NCBI GenBank assembly: GCA_900317125.1
Contig: ONFR01000012.1
Span: forward strand, 1-62,642
DNA length: 62,642 nt
Direction of reading: 5' to 3'
Source of the DNA: an uncultured Bacteroidales bacterium
GTDB lineage: Bacteria; Bacteroidota; Bacteroidia; Bacteroidales; P3
Below are positions 8,894 to 17,237 of this stretch, piece by piece (the stretch's first letter is position 1; the number at the start of each line of letters is the position of its first letter). A model generated the notes under the pieces. It had not been told where the DNA came from and did not search any database. It saw only the letters and a list, made by a program, of their open reading frames with translations. The translations under genes and the position numbers were made by a program.

Positions 8894-9065
8894 GCGTCCC
8901 TTTGGACGCAGCTCCCTGATAGTTGAGTGCCACCTCTCCGAGGTAATTTATAGAAGTCACCATAATGGGATTCTCTAATAATCACCCCAATGGGGTGAGA
9001 TATGAATAACGCCGTACGAAGTGCGGTGACCATCTGTGGCAACGCAGTGCGTCCCGATAAGGACG
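8894..9065. repeat. cluster of short palindromes in a 577-bp gene-free gap
   Basis: The gap 8679-9255 holds no gene. It contains a row of tiny inverted repeats, most with a three-base centre. They are GCGTCC-CTTT-GGACGC (8894-8909), ACCTC-TCC-GAGGT (8932-8944), a weak CCA-TAA-TGG near 8960, CACCCC-AAT-GGGGTG (8983-8997), CCGTAC-GAA-GTGCGG (about 9012-9026), ACGC-AGT-GCGT (about 9042-9052) and GCGTCC-N6-GGACGC (about 9048-9065). Spacing is roughly 25-40 bases. The outer GCGTCC/GGACGC pairs at each end are the same sequence. Function is unknown. Confidence 0.65.
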
Positions 9066-9225
9066 CGACACGAAAACAAAATTGTCCGTAAAGAAACCGA
9101 AAACTCCCTCAGTGTGATTGGGGGACTTAAGTGATAGCTGGAGTGGAGTTAGGGTGGAGAAAAGGCGAAGGCACACCGTATGTTCTCCCCTTTTCTCATG
9201 GGGCGAAAAAAAAATTTCGGGACGA

Positions 9226-9253
9226 TGTAGTTTTTTCCCGTCTTGTTGCGTTA
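9226..9253 (+). promoter_or_regulatory. ECF-type promoter, copy 1 (sigma factor gene)
   Basis: TGTAGTTTTT, then an 18-base spacer from GTAG, then CGTT. The same arrangement recurs at 11317-11344 with identical spacing and the same TTATGGGCG just downstream. The layout resembles the -35/-10 pair of an ECF sigma promoter rather than the TAnnTTTG housekeeping type. It suggests autoregulation of the sigma factor. Confidence 0.6.
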
Positions 9254-9255
9254 TT

Positions 9256-9729
9256 ATGGGCGTGAGAACAAAGGATCCATTTGACGAACTGCTACACCGC
9301 TACCGCGGGTTGCTGTTTTCCCTCTGTAGCCGGTTTCGCCACAGGGGGTTGGATACCGATGACCTGATACAAGAGGCGACCATCGCCTTGTGGAGGAATA
9401 GAGAGCGGCTGCTGTCGCTGAGCGGTCCTTCGCAAGCGGCACTGACCTGGAAGATCGCCCGCAACGCGGTAATCGACACCCTGCGACGAATAGAGGACAG
9501 CGAGGCACTGCCCGAAAGCTACGACCAAAGGGAGGAGGACCGCTCGCTGGTGGAAGAGCTGCACGAGGTGATAGCCCAACTGGACGAGCCCGACAGAACC
9601 ATCGTGACTATGAAACTGGAGGGGTACTCGTACAAGGAGATTGCCCAAGAACTGGACACAACCGAGAAGAACGTGAGTGTGAGACTGGTGCGCGTGAAAG
9701 ACAAACTGAGAAAAGAAATGACAAAATAA
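9256..9729 (+). CDS. ECF-type RNA polymerase sigma factor
   Basis: 157 aa from the ATG at 9256, chosen because upstream codons run through the promoter. Region 2 spans about residues 7-70, with LLHRYRGLLFSLCSRF, DTDDLIQEATIALW and a WKIARNAVIDTLRR segment. Region 4 spans about 100-155, with IAQLDEPDRTIVTMKLEGYSYKEIAQEL and the helix-turn-helix KNVSVRLVRVKDKLR. It directs RNA polymerase to a specific promoter set, very likely the TGTAG-N18-CGTT motif seen twice here (inference). If that promoter is used, the transcript would start at or very near the ATG, so translation could be leaderless or begin at the GTG two codons later. The next gene follows after 8 bases. Confidence 0.85.
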   Translation: MGVRTKDPFDELLHRYRGLLFSLCSRFRHRGLDTDDLIQEATIALWRNRERLLSLSGPSQAALTWKIARNAVIDTLRRIEDSEALPESYDQREEDRSLVEELHEVIAQLDEPDRTIVTMKLEGYSYKEIAQELDTTEKNVSVRLVRVKDKLRKEMTK

Positions 9730-9737
9730 AAGATATT

Positions 9738-10019
9738 ATGGACGAAGAACGTTTTGAAGAGATTTGGGAGAGAGCAGAAGCTGAGCATTACGGTCAGCGG
9801 CTGGCGGCAGAGTATCCCGCCTGGCGGACACGGCGCAACCGCATGGTCGGCATGGCCATGCTGACGCTGGCAGCAGTGGGTATCGCCCTGCCCCTGTGGC
9901 AGACATCGCTCCAGCCAGCCCCCCAAGAGGAGGGTTACACCGTTGCCTACTGCAACCGCCCAGACATCGCCGACCAATACTGGGCCAACATGGCAGACGA
10001 ACTGCTGATGAATAGCTGA
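9738..10019 (+). CDS. small single-pass membrane protein, possible anti-sigma partner
   Basis: 93 aa. A charged cytosolic N-terminus of about 33 residues (MDEERFEEIWERAEAEHYGQ) is followed by one membrane span at about 36-54 (MVGMAMLTLAAVGIALPLW). A short outer part ends in DELLMNS. It lies 8 bases after the ECF sigma gene, where anti-sigma factors usually sit, but it lacks a recognisable zinc-binding anti-sigma or FecR domain. The role is inferred from position and topology only. Confidence 0.55.
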   Translation: MDEERFEEIWERAEAEHYGQRLAAEYPAWRTRRNRMVGMAMLTLAAVGIALPLWQTSLQPAPQEEGYTVAYCNRPDIADQYWANMADELLMNS

Positions 10020-10038
10020 TAAAAAAAATGATGAAGTT

Positions 10039-10479
10039 ATGAAACGATTATTATTGATAGTACTGTTGCCGCTGGCGTTGCTTACCGGCTGCTCCCACGA
10101 GAAGAAGGAGTATTCGGCGAGCGAGCTGTACCAACACTATGCCGAACGCCAGAACCTGAAAGTTGCACAGGTCGAGCAGTTCAGCCTCAGCGACTCGGTG
10201 AGTGTGGAAGTGATACTGATGGAAGCCGACGACGAGAATGCCTGGCAACAGCTGAAAGAAGAGTTCAACATACAAGGCGACGAGGGGACGGTGAGCTGGC
10301 TCGGCGATTCGGACAACCCCGCCCTCCGCACACAATGGACAGGCATACCCGTGATGCGCGTCATCGCCTCGCTCGACAAACACACCATCGGCATCTACCG
10401 TATCGACAACGAGACGCAGTACGACGCCATAGTGGATTACCAACTTGAGAAAACAAAAAAAGGAATACAATCAAAGTAA
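10039..10479 (+). CDS. lipoprotein of unknown function in the sigma-factor cluster
   Basis: 146 aa. The signal peptide MKRLLLIVLLPLALLTGC carries a lipobox (LTGC) with Cys18. The mature part is acidic (SHEKKEYSASELYQHYAER) and contains a central VSVEVILMEADDE strand, with no recognised domain. It starts 20 bases after the small membrane protein and ends 11 bases before the next lipoprotein, so it belongs to the same transcript. Residues after Cys (SHEK) do not settle which membrane it sits in. Confidence 0.65.
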   Translation: MKRLLLIVLLPLALLTGCSHEKKEYSASELYQHYAERQNLKVAQVEQFSLSDSVSVEVILMEADDENAWQQLKEEFNIQGDEGTVSWLGDSDNPALRTQWTGIPVMRVIASLDKHTIGIYRIDNETQYDAIVDYQLEKTKKGIQSK

Positions 10480-10489
10480 TAATAACATT

Positions 10490-11299
10490 ATGAAAAGCAC
10501 ATTCAAACTCACTACGTTGCTGGCGGCTTTAGTTCTCCTCACCACAGCTTGCGAGAAACCCGAAAACCCCACCGGGAACGGCAACAACAACAGCGACCCG
10601 AAAGAACGCACCATCGTCTACTCGGTAGGTGAAACCGAAAACCGCAAGACCCTGAACACCGACGGCGAATGGGATGCCATGCTGGACCAGTTCTGCAACC
10701 AGGCACAGAACGGCAGCGAAGTGGTATTCTACAATATGAACCAAACGACCTACATCCAAAGCAAAGGAACTTCCAAGACCAACAGAACCATCAACACCAC
10801 CAGCCGTGACGAGATGAAGAAATGGATGAAGGACATGGAGAAGCAGGGACTCACGGTGAGGGTCACCTACAACGACACCACCGGAACCTGGCACGGCGAA
10901 GCCTACGCCACCGCACCGACCACCAACACCACCGAAATGATTATAGGCACGTGGCGCTTGAACTGCATGGTGGTGACCCAGACTGACGCAAATAACCAAC
11001 TGGTGAATAGCGACCTGTTTGCTCCCTTAGAGGGCAGCACGATGTACTACCGGTTCTACAACGACGGCTCGATGACCATATCTGTTGTCAACAGTATCGA
11101 CAGCGTCACCGACTCGGGTACATGGAGCCTCACATCCGACGGTGAACTCAGCTCGGAGATGCTGCCCAACGGCGTGAACTGGAATGTGAACTGGATTTCC
11201 CCCTACAGCATGATTCTTTCGCGAAGCGACCTCGGCACCGACGACGGGAACTATTTCTACCAGCTGCAGTTCGATGCGGTGACTACAACAAAAAAATAA
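10490..11299 (+). CDS. lipoprotein with C-terminal lipocalin-like domain
   Basis: 269 aa from the ATG at 10490, whose signal peptide MKSTFKLTTLLAALVLLTTAC gives a lipobox Cys at 21. An Asn/Pro/Gly-rich linker follows. Residues about 30-125 are unassigned. From about 145 the pattern IIGTWRLN ... MYYRFYNDGSMTISV ... SGTWSLTSDGEL ... ILSRSDLG is typical of Bacteroidetes lipocalin-like lipoprotein domains. It is probably part of the sigma-factor operon. The gene ends 18 bases before the second ECF-like promoter. Confidence 0.65.
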   Translation: MKSTFKLTTLLAALVLLTTACEKPENPTGNGNNNSDPKERTIVYSVGETENRKTLNTDGEWDAMLDQFCNQAQNGSEVVFYNMNQTTYIQSKGTSKTNRTINTTSRDEMKKWMKDMEKQGLTVRVTYNDTTGTWHGEAYATAPTTNTTEMIIGTWRLNCMVVTQTDANNQLVNSDLFAPLEGSTMYYRFYNDGSMTISVVNSIDSVTDSGTWSLTSDGELSSEMLPNGVNWNVNWISPYSMILSRSDLGTDDGNYFYQLQFDAVTTTKK

Positions 11300-11316
11300 A
11301 AAAAAATACGCCCATC

Positions 11317-11344
11317 TGTAGTTTTTCATCGACTTGTTACGTTC
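11317..11344 (+). promoter_or_regulatory. ECF-type promoter, copy 2
   Basis: TGTAGTTTTT, 18 bases from GTAG, then CGTT, followed by TTATGGGCG exactly as in copy 1. It drives the lipoprotein gene at 11417, giving a leader of about 65 bases. A 15-codon ORF starting at the shared ATGGGC (11347) opens in that leader; I do not call it a gene. Confidence 0.6.
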
Positions 11345-11416
11345 TTATGGGCGAAATCAATCAAGCAAAACAATTAAACAATCAAATTTATTAATCAAAT
11401 TAAAAAAAGCACAACC

Positions 11417-11998
11417 ATGAAGAAGAAACTTTTCATCATCGCTGCCGCCGCCATGTTGCTCGGCATGACCGCCTGCCAAAAGGAACAGATCACCCCGAAC
11501 AATCCCAGTAATCCTGGTACCCCTATGACCAACACGCTGGTGAACTCTACCTCAGACCTGATTAATACTAACTGGACTGCCAACCTCAACCTCACCGACC
11601 TGCTGTATGCCATGACTGGCATGAACCTCAGCGACTTTGGCTGCGACACCGTTATCGGTTTCGACTCCGCCCTAGTCTTCCACATCGAATTTGACTCCAA
11701 CTATGCACACCTCACCTTCTCGGAAAACATAGACGTTACCAACGTGACCGAGATCGCCGGCGAATACAGCATCGAGCAGATCGAGCAGATGAACTTCGCC
11801 TATGTATATGACCCCGCCACCCATTCTGGCACCCTCACTGCTGCAGGCGTTGACGAAAACAACAACCCCATCAACTACCAAATTGCCTTCACCTACAGCG
11901 ATAACGACGACACCATAACCATCAACCTTCTCTTCGCCAACGCCGAAGATGAGGATACGACGATCAGCTTCCCCTTGGTGTTCCACCGCGATATCTAA
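11417..11998 (+). CDS. lipoprotein under the second ECF-like promoter
   Basis: 193 aa. The signal peptide MKKKLFIIAAAAMLLGMTAC gives a lipobox Cys at 20, followed by a Pro/Asn linker (QKEQITPNNPSNPGTP). The remainder is rich in Asp, Thr and Asn with beta-strand-like segments (SALVFHIEFDSNYAHLTFS, YQIAFTYSDNDDTITINLLF). It is probably a small all-beta, lipocalin-like domain, but I recognise no family with certainty. It has its own promoter and a strong terminator, so it can be expressed apart from the upstream genes while still responding to the same sigma factor. Confidence 0.65.
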   Translation: MKKKLFIIAAAAMLLGMTACQKEQITPNNPSNPGTPMTNTLVNSTSDLINTNWTANLNLTDLLYAMTGMNLSDFGCDTVIGFDSALVFHIEFDSNYAHLTFSENIDVTNVTEIAGEYSIEQIEQMNFAYVYDPATHSGTLTAAGVDENNNPINYQIAFTYSDNDDTITINLLFANAEDEDTTISFPLVFHRDI

Positions 11999-12018
11999 AT
12001 CACAGGAGGCTGTACTAC

Positions 12019-12067
12019 GGCGACTGTCACTGGAATTGCTCCAGGCGGCAGTCGCCATCGTTTTTTT
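12019..12067 (+). terminator. Rho-independent terminator closing the sigma-factor cluster
   Basis: Stem GGCGACTG / CAGTCGCC (12019-12026 with 12049-12056), with an inner pairing, followed by a run of seven or more T. Confidence 0.8.
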
Positions 12068-12097
12068 CCACCTTGCCCACAACGGGGAATTAGTTTA

Positions 12098-12139
12098 GGG
12101 CTTTGCCCCGCAGACGAACATCAGGCAACTCCTTTGGGG
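12098..12139. repeat. two short odd palindromes
   Basis: GGGC-TTT-GCCC (12098-12108) and CTCC-TTT-GGGG (12129-12139) lie in the gap before the UvrA paralog. They have the same three-base-centre design as the palindromes near 8900 and 62300. Confidence 0.4.
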
Positions 12140-12170
12140 ATGAATCGGGCAGGGGGAAACAAGTTATTTC

Positions 12171-12200
12171 TTGACAGAACCAAAAGAATTCGTATCTTTG
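12171..12200 (+). promoter_or_regulatory. housekeeping promoter of the UvrA paralog
   Basis: TTG (12171-12173), 19 bases, TATCTTTG (12193-12200): a full match to the Bacteroidetes consensus. Transcription would start near 12207, which rules out the in-frame ATG at 12171 and supports the ATG at 12234. Confidence 0.75.
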
Positions 12201-12233
12201 CATTCCGTTACTACTCGCCAAGAACAAAGACAC

Positions 12234-14552
12234 ATGAACAATATCAACATCGTCGGAGCCACAGAGAACAACCTGAACAACATCTCGCTGCAGATACCCA
12301 AGGGTAAGATTACGGTGTTCACCGGGGTGTCGGGGTCGGGTAAATCATCGCTGTGTCTCGACACCATCGCCGCCGAAAGCCGCCGCGAACTGAACGAGAC
12401 ATTCCCCAGCTTTGTGCAACAATATCTGCCCAAGTACGGCCGCCCCAAGGTGGAGCGGATAGAGAACATGCCCGTGACCATCGTCATCGACCAGAAGAAG
12501 CCTGCCAACAACAGCCGCTCGACTGTCGGGACATACACGGATATTTATGCCCTGCTGCGACTGCTCTTCTCGCGCATTGGCGAGCCATTTGTGGGCTACA
12601 GCGACACCTTTTCGTTCAACCACCCGTCGGGCATGTGTCCGCGATGCAGCGGGTTGGGCGTGGTGACGGACTTGGACATCCACAAGCTGGTGGATTTCGA
12701 CAAATGTCTGAACGACGAGGATGTGATTCATTTCCCCACATTCACCACCGGCGCGTGGCGGTGGAAACGATATGCCTACAGCGGCTTGTTTGACTTGAAC
12801 AAGAAGATACGCGACTACACGCCCGAGGAGATGGAGCTGCTGCTCTACTCGCCACAAATCCGGTTGAAGACCCCTCCCGACAACTGGCCCAAGTCGGCCA
12901 AGTTCGAGGGGCTCTACCCACGGATGTACCGCAGCATTATCACCACCAAGGAGGGGAAGCGGCAGCAAAAGGTGCTGGACGGGATGACCTGCACGATGGA
13001 GTGCCCTGAATGCCATGGCACACGACTGAACGAGCGTGTGCGCAGCTGCAAAATCATGGGGAAGAATCTAGCCGACGTGGTGGCTATGCCGATTGACGAG
13101 GCGCGTGAGTTCGTTGCCACCATTGACCACCCACTGGCCGCCGACCTGAAACAAGAACTGGGCAAACGACTGCAAGCCCTATGTGATATCGGGTTGGGGT
13201 ATCTGTCGTTGAGCCGCGGCACTGGGACCCTGAGCGGCGGCGAAGCACAACGTATCAAGATTGCCAAGTATATCAACTCGCCGTTGACGGACATGGCATA
13301 CGTGCTGGACGAACCCAGCGTGGGACTGCATCCACAGGACATCAGCCGCCTGAAGAAATCCCTGCGTCATCTGCGCGACCACGGCAACACGGTGCTGATA
13401 GTGGAGCACCACCGGGAGATTATCGCCATGGCCGACCACATCGTGGACATGGGTCCCGGAGCAGGAGACCACGGCGGGAAAATCATGTTCGAGGGCGACT
13501 ACGACCGATTGCTGACCTCGGACACGGTGACCGGCAGGATGCTCCACCACGTCACCGCGCTGAAGAGCCATTTCCGCACACCTACGGGGTGGTACCATAT
13601 CAAGGATGCCGACCTGCACAACCTACAACACATCGACGTGGACATCCCCATGGGGGTGATTACAGTGGTGGCAGGCGTGGCCGGGTCGGGAAAGAGCTCG
13701 CTGATGGAGTTTTTCATGAAGCAGGCGACAAAGCCGTTCGTCTTCATTGGACAAAAAGACATCGGCATCAACCTGCGCAGCACGCCGGCCACCTATCTCG
13801 ACATTGCAGACACGATACGCCGACTGTTTGCAAAGGAGGGTACCGTGGACGGAGAGCAGAACGGAAGGCCCTCCATCCAGCTCTTTTCGTTCAACAGCAA
13901 AGGTGCATGCCCTGCCTGCAAGGGGAAAGGGGTCATCGTGTCGGATATGGCCTTTATGGAGAGCATCGAGACAGTCTGCGAGGAATGCCACGGCAGCCGC
14001 TACAGCCACGAGGCGCTGCAATACCGCTACCACGGCAAGACCATAGCCGAGGTGATGGGAATGACCGTGGAGGAAGCCATTGTGTTCTTCGACAGCATGG
14101 CCTTCCTGCCCCAGCTGAAGATGCTGGAGAAGGTCGGGCTGGGGTATCTGCATCTGAACCAAAGCATGAGCACACTAAGCGGCGGGGAACTGCAACGGGT
14201 GAAGCTTGCCGACCGTCTCTACAGCACAGCCATCCATCTGTCGGCCACCGAGACACGCCTGTCGTCGGGACACACGTACATCATCGACGAGCCTACCGAC
14301 GGGCTTCATCTGGACGACGTGCGGCGACTAATGGAGCTGTTTGACGAGATGGCCGATGCCGGGAACACGCTGATTCTGATAGAGCACAGCCTGGACGTGA
14401 TGAAACAGGCCGACTACTTGATTGAATTGGGGCCTGGAGGCGGTGGCAACGGCGGAAGACTGCTGTTTTGTGGAACGCCCGACACCATCCTCGATTCGCC
14501 ACATTCAGTTACAGCCCCCTACATCAGCGCCTCACTGCCTAAAGACTGCTGA
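12234..14552 (+). CDS. short UvrA paralog (UvrA2-like ABC ATPase)
   Basis: 772 aa from the promoter-supported ATG, against about 940 for canonical UvrA. Two ABC modules are present: Walker A GVSGSGKSS (about residue 28) and GVAGSGKSS (about 485), signatures LSGGEAQRI and LSGGELQRV, and Walker B regions AYVLDEPSVGLH and YIIDEPTDGLH. Zinc-site cysteines occur as CPRCSGLG, CPECHGTR, CPACKGKG and CEECHGSR. The short length points to loss or reduction of the UvrB-binding and insertion regions. Such paralogs are linked in other bacteria to DNA-damage tolerance or drug self-protection, but the role here is unknown. The gene is monocistronic, with its own promoter and terminator. Confidence 0.85.
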   Translation: MNNINIVGATENNLNNISLQIPKGKITVFTGVSGSGKSSLCLDTIAAESRRELNETFPSFVQQYLPKYGRPKVERIENMPVTIVIDQKKPANNSRSTVGTYTDIYALLRLLFSRIGEPFVGYSDTFSFNHPSGMCPRCSGLGVVTDLDIHKLVDFDKCLNDEDVIHFPTFTTGAWRWKRYAYSGLFDLNKKIRDYTPEEMELLLYSPQIRLKTPPDNWPKSAKFEGLYPRMYRSIITTKEGKRQQKVLDGMTCTMECPECHGTRLNERVRSCKIMGKNLADVVAMPIDEAREFVATIDHPLAADLKQELGKRLQALCDIGLGYLSLSRGTGTLSGGEAQRIKIAKYINSPLTDMAYVLDEPSVGLHPQDISRLKKSLRHLRDHGNTVLIVEHHREIIAMADHIVDMGPGAGDHGGKIMFEGDYDRLLTSDTVTGRMLHHVTALKSHFRTPTGWYHIKDADLHNLQHIDVDIPMGVITVVAGVAGSGKSSLMEFFMKQATKPFVFIGQKDIGINLRSTPATYLDIADTIRRLFAKEGTVDGEQNGRPSIQLFSFNSKGACPACKGKGVIVSDMAFMESIETVCEECHGSRYSHEALQYRYHGKTIAEVMGMTVEEAIVFFDSMAFLPQLKMLEKVGLGYLHLNQSMSTLSGGELQRVKLADRLYSTAIHLSATETRLSSGHTYIIDEPTDGLHLDDVRRLMELFDEMADAGNTLILIEHSLDVMKQADYLIELGPGGGGNGGRLLFCGTPDTILDSPHSVTAPYISASLPKDC

Positions 14553-14584
14553 CAAGCCTGTTTGCCGAATCACAGGAACAAAAA

Positions 14585-14620
14585 AAATCCATGAAAGTAG
14601 ATACTCTCATGGATTTTTAT
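14585..14620 (+). terminator. terminator of the UvrA paralog
   Basis: Inverted repeat AAATCCATGA / TCATGGATTT (14585-14594 with 14607-14616), flanked by A and T runs so it may work in both directions. It lies 32 bases after the stop codon and just before the 3' end of the tRNA on the other strand. Confidence 0.75.
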
Positions 14621-14631
14621 TTGCTGCTTTG

Positions 14632-14704
14632 AGCGACAGACGGGGTTCGAACCCGCGACCTGCGGCTTGGGAAGCCGCCGCTCTGCCAACTGAGCTACTG
14701 TCGC
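14632..14704 (-). tRNA. tRNA-Gly (anticodon CCC)
   Basis: A 73-base cloverleaf on the minus strand. The acceptor stem is GCGACAG/CTGTCGC with discriminator U73, the D arm is GCTCAGTTGGCAGAGC and the T arm contains GGTTCGAACC. The anticodon stem GCGGC/GCCGC closes the loop TTCCCAA, placing CCC at positions 34-36. U73 agrees with glycine identity in bacteria. The CCA end is not encoded. Confidence 0.93.
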
Positions 14705-14709
14705 ATATA

Positions 14710-14746
14710 GGGTGTCTGCCGGATGCTGTCATCTTAACAGACACCC
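14710..14746 (-). terminator. hairpin between pnp and tRNA-Gly
   Basis: Stem GGGTGTCTG / CAGACACCC with a loop of about 19 bases. On the minus strand it follows pnp and is followed only by TATAT, so it is a weak terminator candidate or an RNA-processing/stability stem. Confidence 0.35.
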
Positions 14747-14794
14747 CCTATAACTAACCTTTTGCCTATTTATTGCATCGGGTGGAAAAATTTT

Positions 14795-17050
14795 TTATCT
14801 TCTACGTTCGCCACCGCTGCGACGACGCTCGCCACCTTCGCGGTGTGAACCGCCACGGTCGCCGCCTTCGCGACGGGGGCCGCTACCGCCTTCGCGGCGA
14901 GGTCCACGGGCAGGCTTGTCCTCGGTATAGCCTTCGGGTTTGGGCAGCAGGGCTTTGCGGCTCAGCTTCAGCTTTCCGTTCTTCTCGTCGACAGCGATAA
15001 TCTTCACCTTGATGATGTCGCCCTCTTCGATGAGACCTTCCAGTGTGTCGGTACGTTTCCAATCGTATTCGCTGATATGCATCAGGCCCTCTTTGCCGGG
15101 CAGGAACTCGAGGAATGCACCAAAATCGACGATGCTGACCACCTTGGCATCATATATCTGTCCCACTTCGGGAACAGTGCAGATGTCTTTAATCCACTTG
15201 AGGGCGGCCTCGATGCTCTCCTTATCCTGGGAAGCGACATCGACAACACCGTTGTCACCAACCTCTTCAATATTGATGATGGTGTTGGTTTCGGACTGGA
15301 TTTTCTGGATGACCTCGCCACCCTTGCCGATAACAGCACCGATAAAGTCTTTGGGGATAAGTATCTGCACGATACGGGGAACGAAGGGTTTGTAATCCTC
15401 GCGGGGAGCGGGAATCGTGCTCTCGATATGGTTGAGGATATGCAGGCGTCCCTGACGAGCCTGTTCCAAAGCCTTGGCCAGCACATCATAGCTGAGGCCA
15501 TCAACCTTGATATCCATCTGGCAGGCGGTGATACCGTCGCGGGTACCGCACACCTTGAAGTCCATATCGCCCAGGTGGTCTTCATCACCCAGGATGTCGC
15601 TCAGCACAGCCCACTTGTCGCCCTTGCTGATAAGACCCATGGCGATACCGGCAACAGGCTTGCGAATCTTCACACCGGCATCCATCAGTGCCAAGCAACC
15701 GGCACAGACGGTGGCCATAGAGCTGGAACCGTTGGATTCGAGGATGTCGGACACCACACGGATGGTATAAGGGCATTCCGACTCTGCGGGAAGCACCTCT
15801 TTAAGTGCACGCCAAGCCAGATGGCCGTGACCCACCTCGCGGCGGCTGAGGCCGCGGTTGCCCTTCACCTCGCCGGTGGCAAATCCCGGGAAGTTGTAGT
15901 GAAGCAGGAAACGGCGAGTACCCTCGATGACGGCACCGTCGATAATCTGCTCGTCAAGTTTGGTACCGAGCGTGACAGTACTCAGCGACTGGGTCTCGCC
16001 ACGGGTGAAGATGGCGCTACCGTGAGCCGAAGGCAGGTAGTTCACCTCGCTCCAGAGGGGACGGATTTCGTCCAGCTGGCGACCATCGAGACGGCTGCGC
16101 TCATTGAGGACCATGTCGCGCATGGCTTCGCGCTCGGTGTCGTGATAATAACGGTCAATCATAAACTTCACCTCGTCGGTGAGCGTCTCCTCGGTATAGT
16201 TTGCATCGATAAATTCCTGCTTGATGGCCTCAAAACCCTCTTCGCGCTCATGTTTGTTGGCGATGCCCCGTTTGCTGAAGTCATAGCACTTCTGATACAC
16301 GGCATCGTGCAGACGCTGACGCAGCTCCTCGTCGTTCACCTCATGACAATACTCACGCTTCACGGTCTTGCCAGCCTCAACGGTCAACTCGGCAATCGTG
16401 CGGCACTGGATTTTGATGGCCTCGTGGGCGGCCTTCAGCGCATTCAGCATCACCTCCTCGCTCACTTCCTTCATCTCGCCTTCCACCATCATGATATTCT
16501 CCTCGGTGGCGGCAACAATCAAGTCGAGGTCGGCACGCTCGATGTCCTGCATCGGGGTGTTGATGACATACTGGCCGTCGAGGTACGACACACGCACCTC
16601 GGACACAGGCCCGTTGAAGGGAATATCGGACACTGCCAAAGCCGAAGCGGCGGCCAGGGCAGCCAATTGGTCGGGCATAGTGTTCTTGTCGCCCGAGATA
16701 AGGGTAATCTGCACCTGCACCTCGGCATGGAAATTGTCGGGGAACAGGGGACGCAGGGCGCGGTCGACCAGACGGGCGATGAGAATCTCATGCTCCGACG
16801 GACGGGCTTCCCGTTTAAAGAAACCACCAGGGAAACGGCCCATGGCGGCATACTTCTCTTGGTAATCAACGGTCAGGGGCATGAAGTCGACGTTCTCCCC
16901 CACTTCTTTCTTCGAACACACAGTGGCAAGAAGCATCGTGTCGTTCATTCTTACTACTGCAGCGCCGTCAGCCTGCTTGGCAAGTTTGCCAGTTTCGATT
17001 TCGATCATGCGGCCATCGCCCAGATCGAACTTCTTTGTGATAATGTTCAT
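14795..17050 (-). CDS. pnp: polynucleotide phosphorylase
   Basis: 751 aa; the start [14 protein letters not shown] at 17050 matches the family better than an in-frame ATG 20 codons upstream. It contains two RNase PH domains (about 10-240 and 320-540), with [21 protein letters not shown] and [15 protein letters not shown] domain ([20 protein letters not shown], about 565-620) and an S1 domain ([32 protein letters not shown], about 630-700) follow. The enzyme is a phosphate-dependent 3'-to-5' exonuclease in RNA turnover. The C-terminal tail of about 50 residues is very rich in Arg and Gly (PRREGG repeats), likely adding RNA affinity. It follows rpsO, the classic gene order. Confidence 0.97.
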   Translation of the reverse strand: MNIITKKFDLGDGRMIEIETGKLAKQADGAAVVRMNDTMLLATVCSKKEVGENVDFMPLTVDYQEKYAAMGRFPGGFFKREARPSEHEILIARLVDRALRPLFPDNFHAEVQVQITLISGDKNTMPDQLAALAAASALAVSDIPFNGPVSEVRVSYLDGQYVINTPMQDIERADLDLIVAATEENIMMVEGEMKEVSEEVMLNALKAAHEAIKIQCRTIAELTVEAGKTVKREYCHEVNDEELRQRLHDAVYQKCYDFSKRGIANKHEREEGFEAIKQEFIDANYTEETLTDEVKFMIDRYYHDTEREAMRDMVLNERSRLDGRQLDEIRPLWSEVNYLPSAHGSAIFTRGETQSLSTVTLGTKLDEQIIDGAVIEGTRRFLLHYNFPGFATGEVKGNRGLSRREVGHGHLAWRALKEVLPAESECPYTIRVVSDILESNGSSSMATVCAGCLALMDAGVKIRKPVAGIAMGLISKGDKWAVLSDILGDEDHLGDMDFKVCGTRDGITACQMDIKVDGLSYDVLAKALEQARQGRLHILNHIESTIPAPREDYKPFVPRIVQILIPKDFIGAVIGKGGEVIQKIQSETNTIINIEEVGDNGVVDVASQDKESIEAALKWIKDICTVPEVGQIYDAKVVSIVDFGAFLEFLPGKEGLMHISEYDWKRTDTLEGLIEEGDIIKVKIIAVDEKNGKLKLSRKALLPKPEGYTEDKPARGPRREGGSGPRREGGDRGGSHREGGERRRSGGERRR

Positions 17051-17176
17051 TTTTTCCTTTATTATTTCTGTTTCCGCTACGCGACGCACCGTGCGCCGCG
17101 TCTCTTGCAATGCACAGGGTCAGCCATGGCCTCCCATAGCAAAGCACTATTTAGTTTCAAAACTTTAGGCTTTTTC

Positions 17177-17207
17177 AAAAAAGCCTCCCCAGAGAACCCA
17201 GGGAGGC
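17177..17207 (-). terminator. terminator between rpsO and pnp
   Basis: On the minus strand GCCTCCCTGGG / CTGGGGAGGC with a 4-base loop is followed by TTTTTT. It should end most rpsO transcripts, while read-through could supply pnp. Confidence 0.85.
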
Positions 17208-17237
17208 CAACCATAACCAAATAAATATGAAAAACTA

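Noticed and set aside
8679..9255. Insertion-sequence remnant in the hairpin-rich gap
   Set aside because: No transposase fragment in any frame and no terminal inverted repeat with target duplication could be found by eye.
11347..11394. 15-codon leader ORF starting at the shared ATGGGC
   Set aside because: Too short to judge. It most likely exists because the ATGGGCG is part of the duplicated promoter region.
15077..17224. Plus-strand ORF of 715 codons opposite pnp
   Set aside because: Shadow frame of a highly conserved gene; no domain and no promoter.
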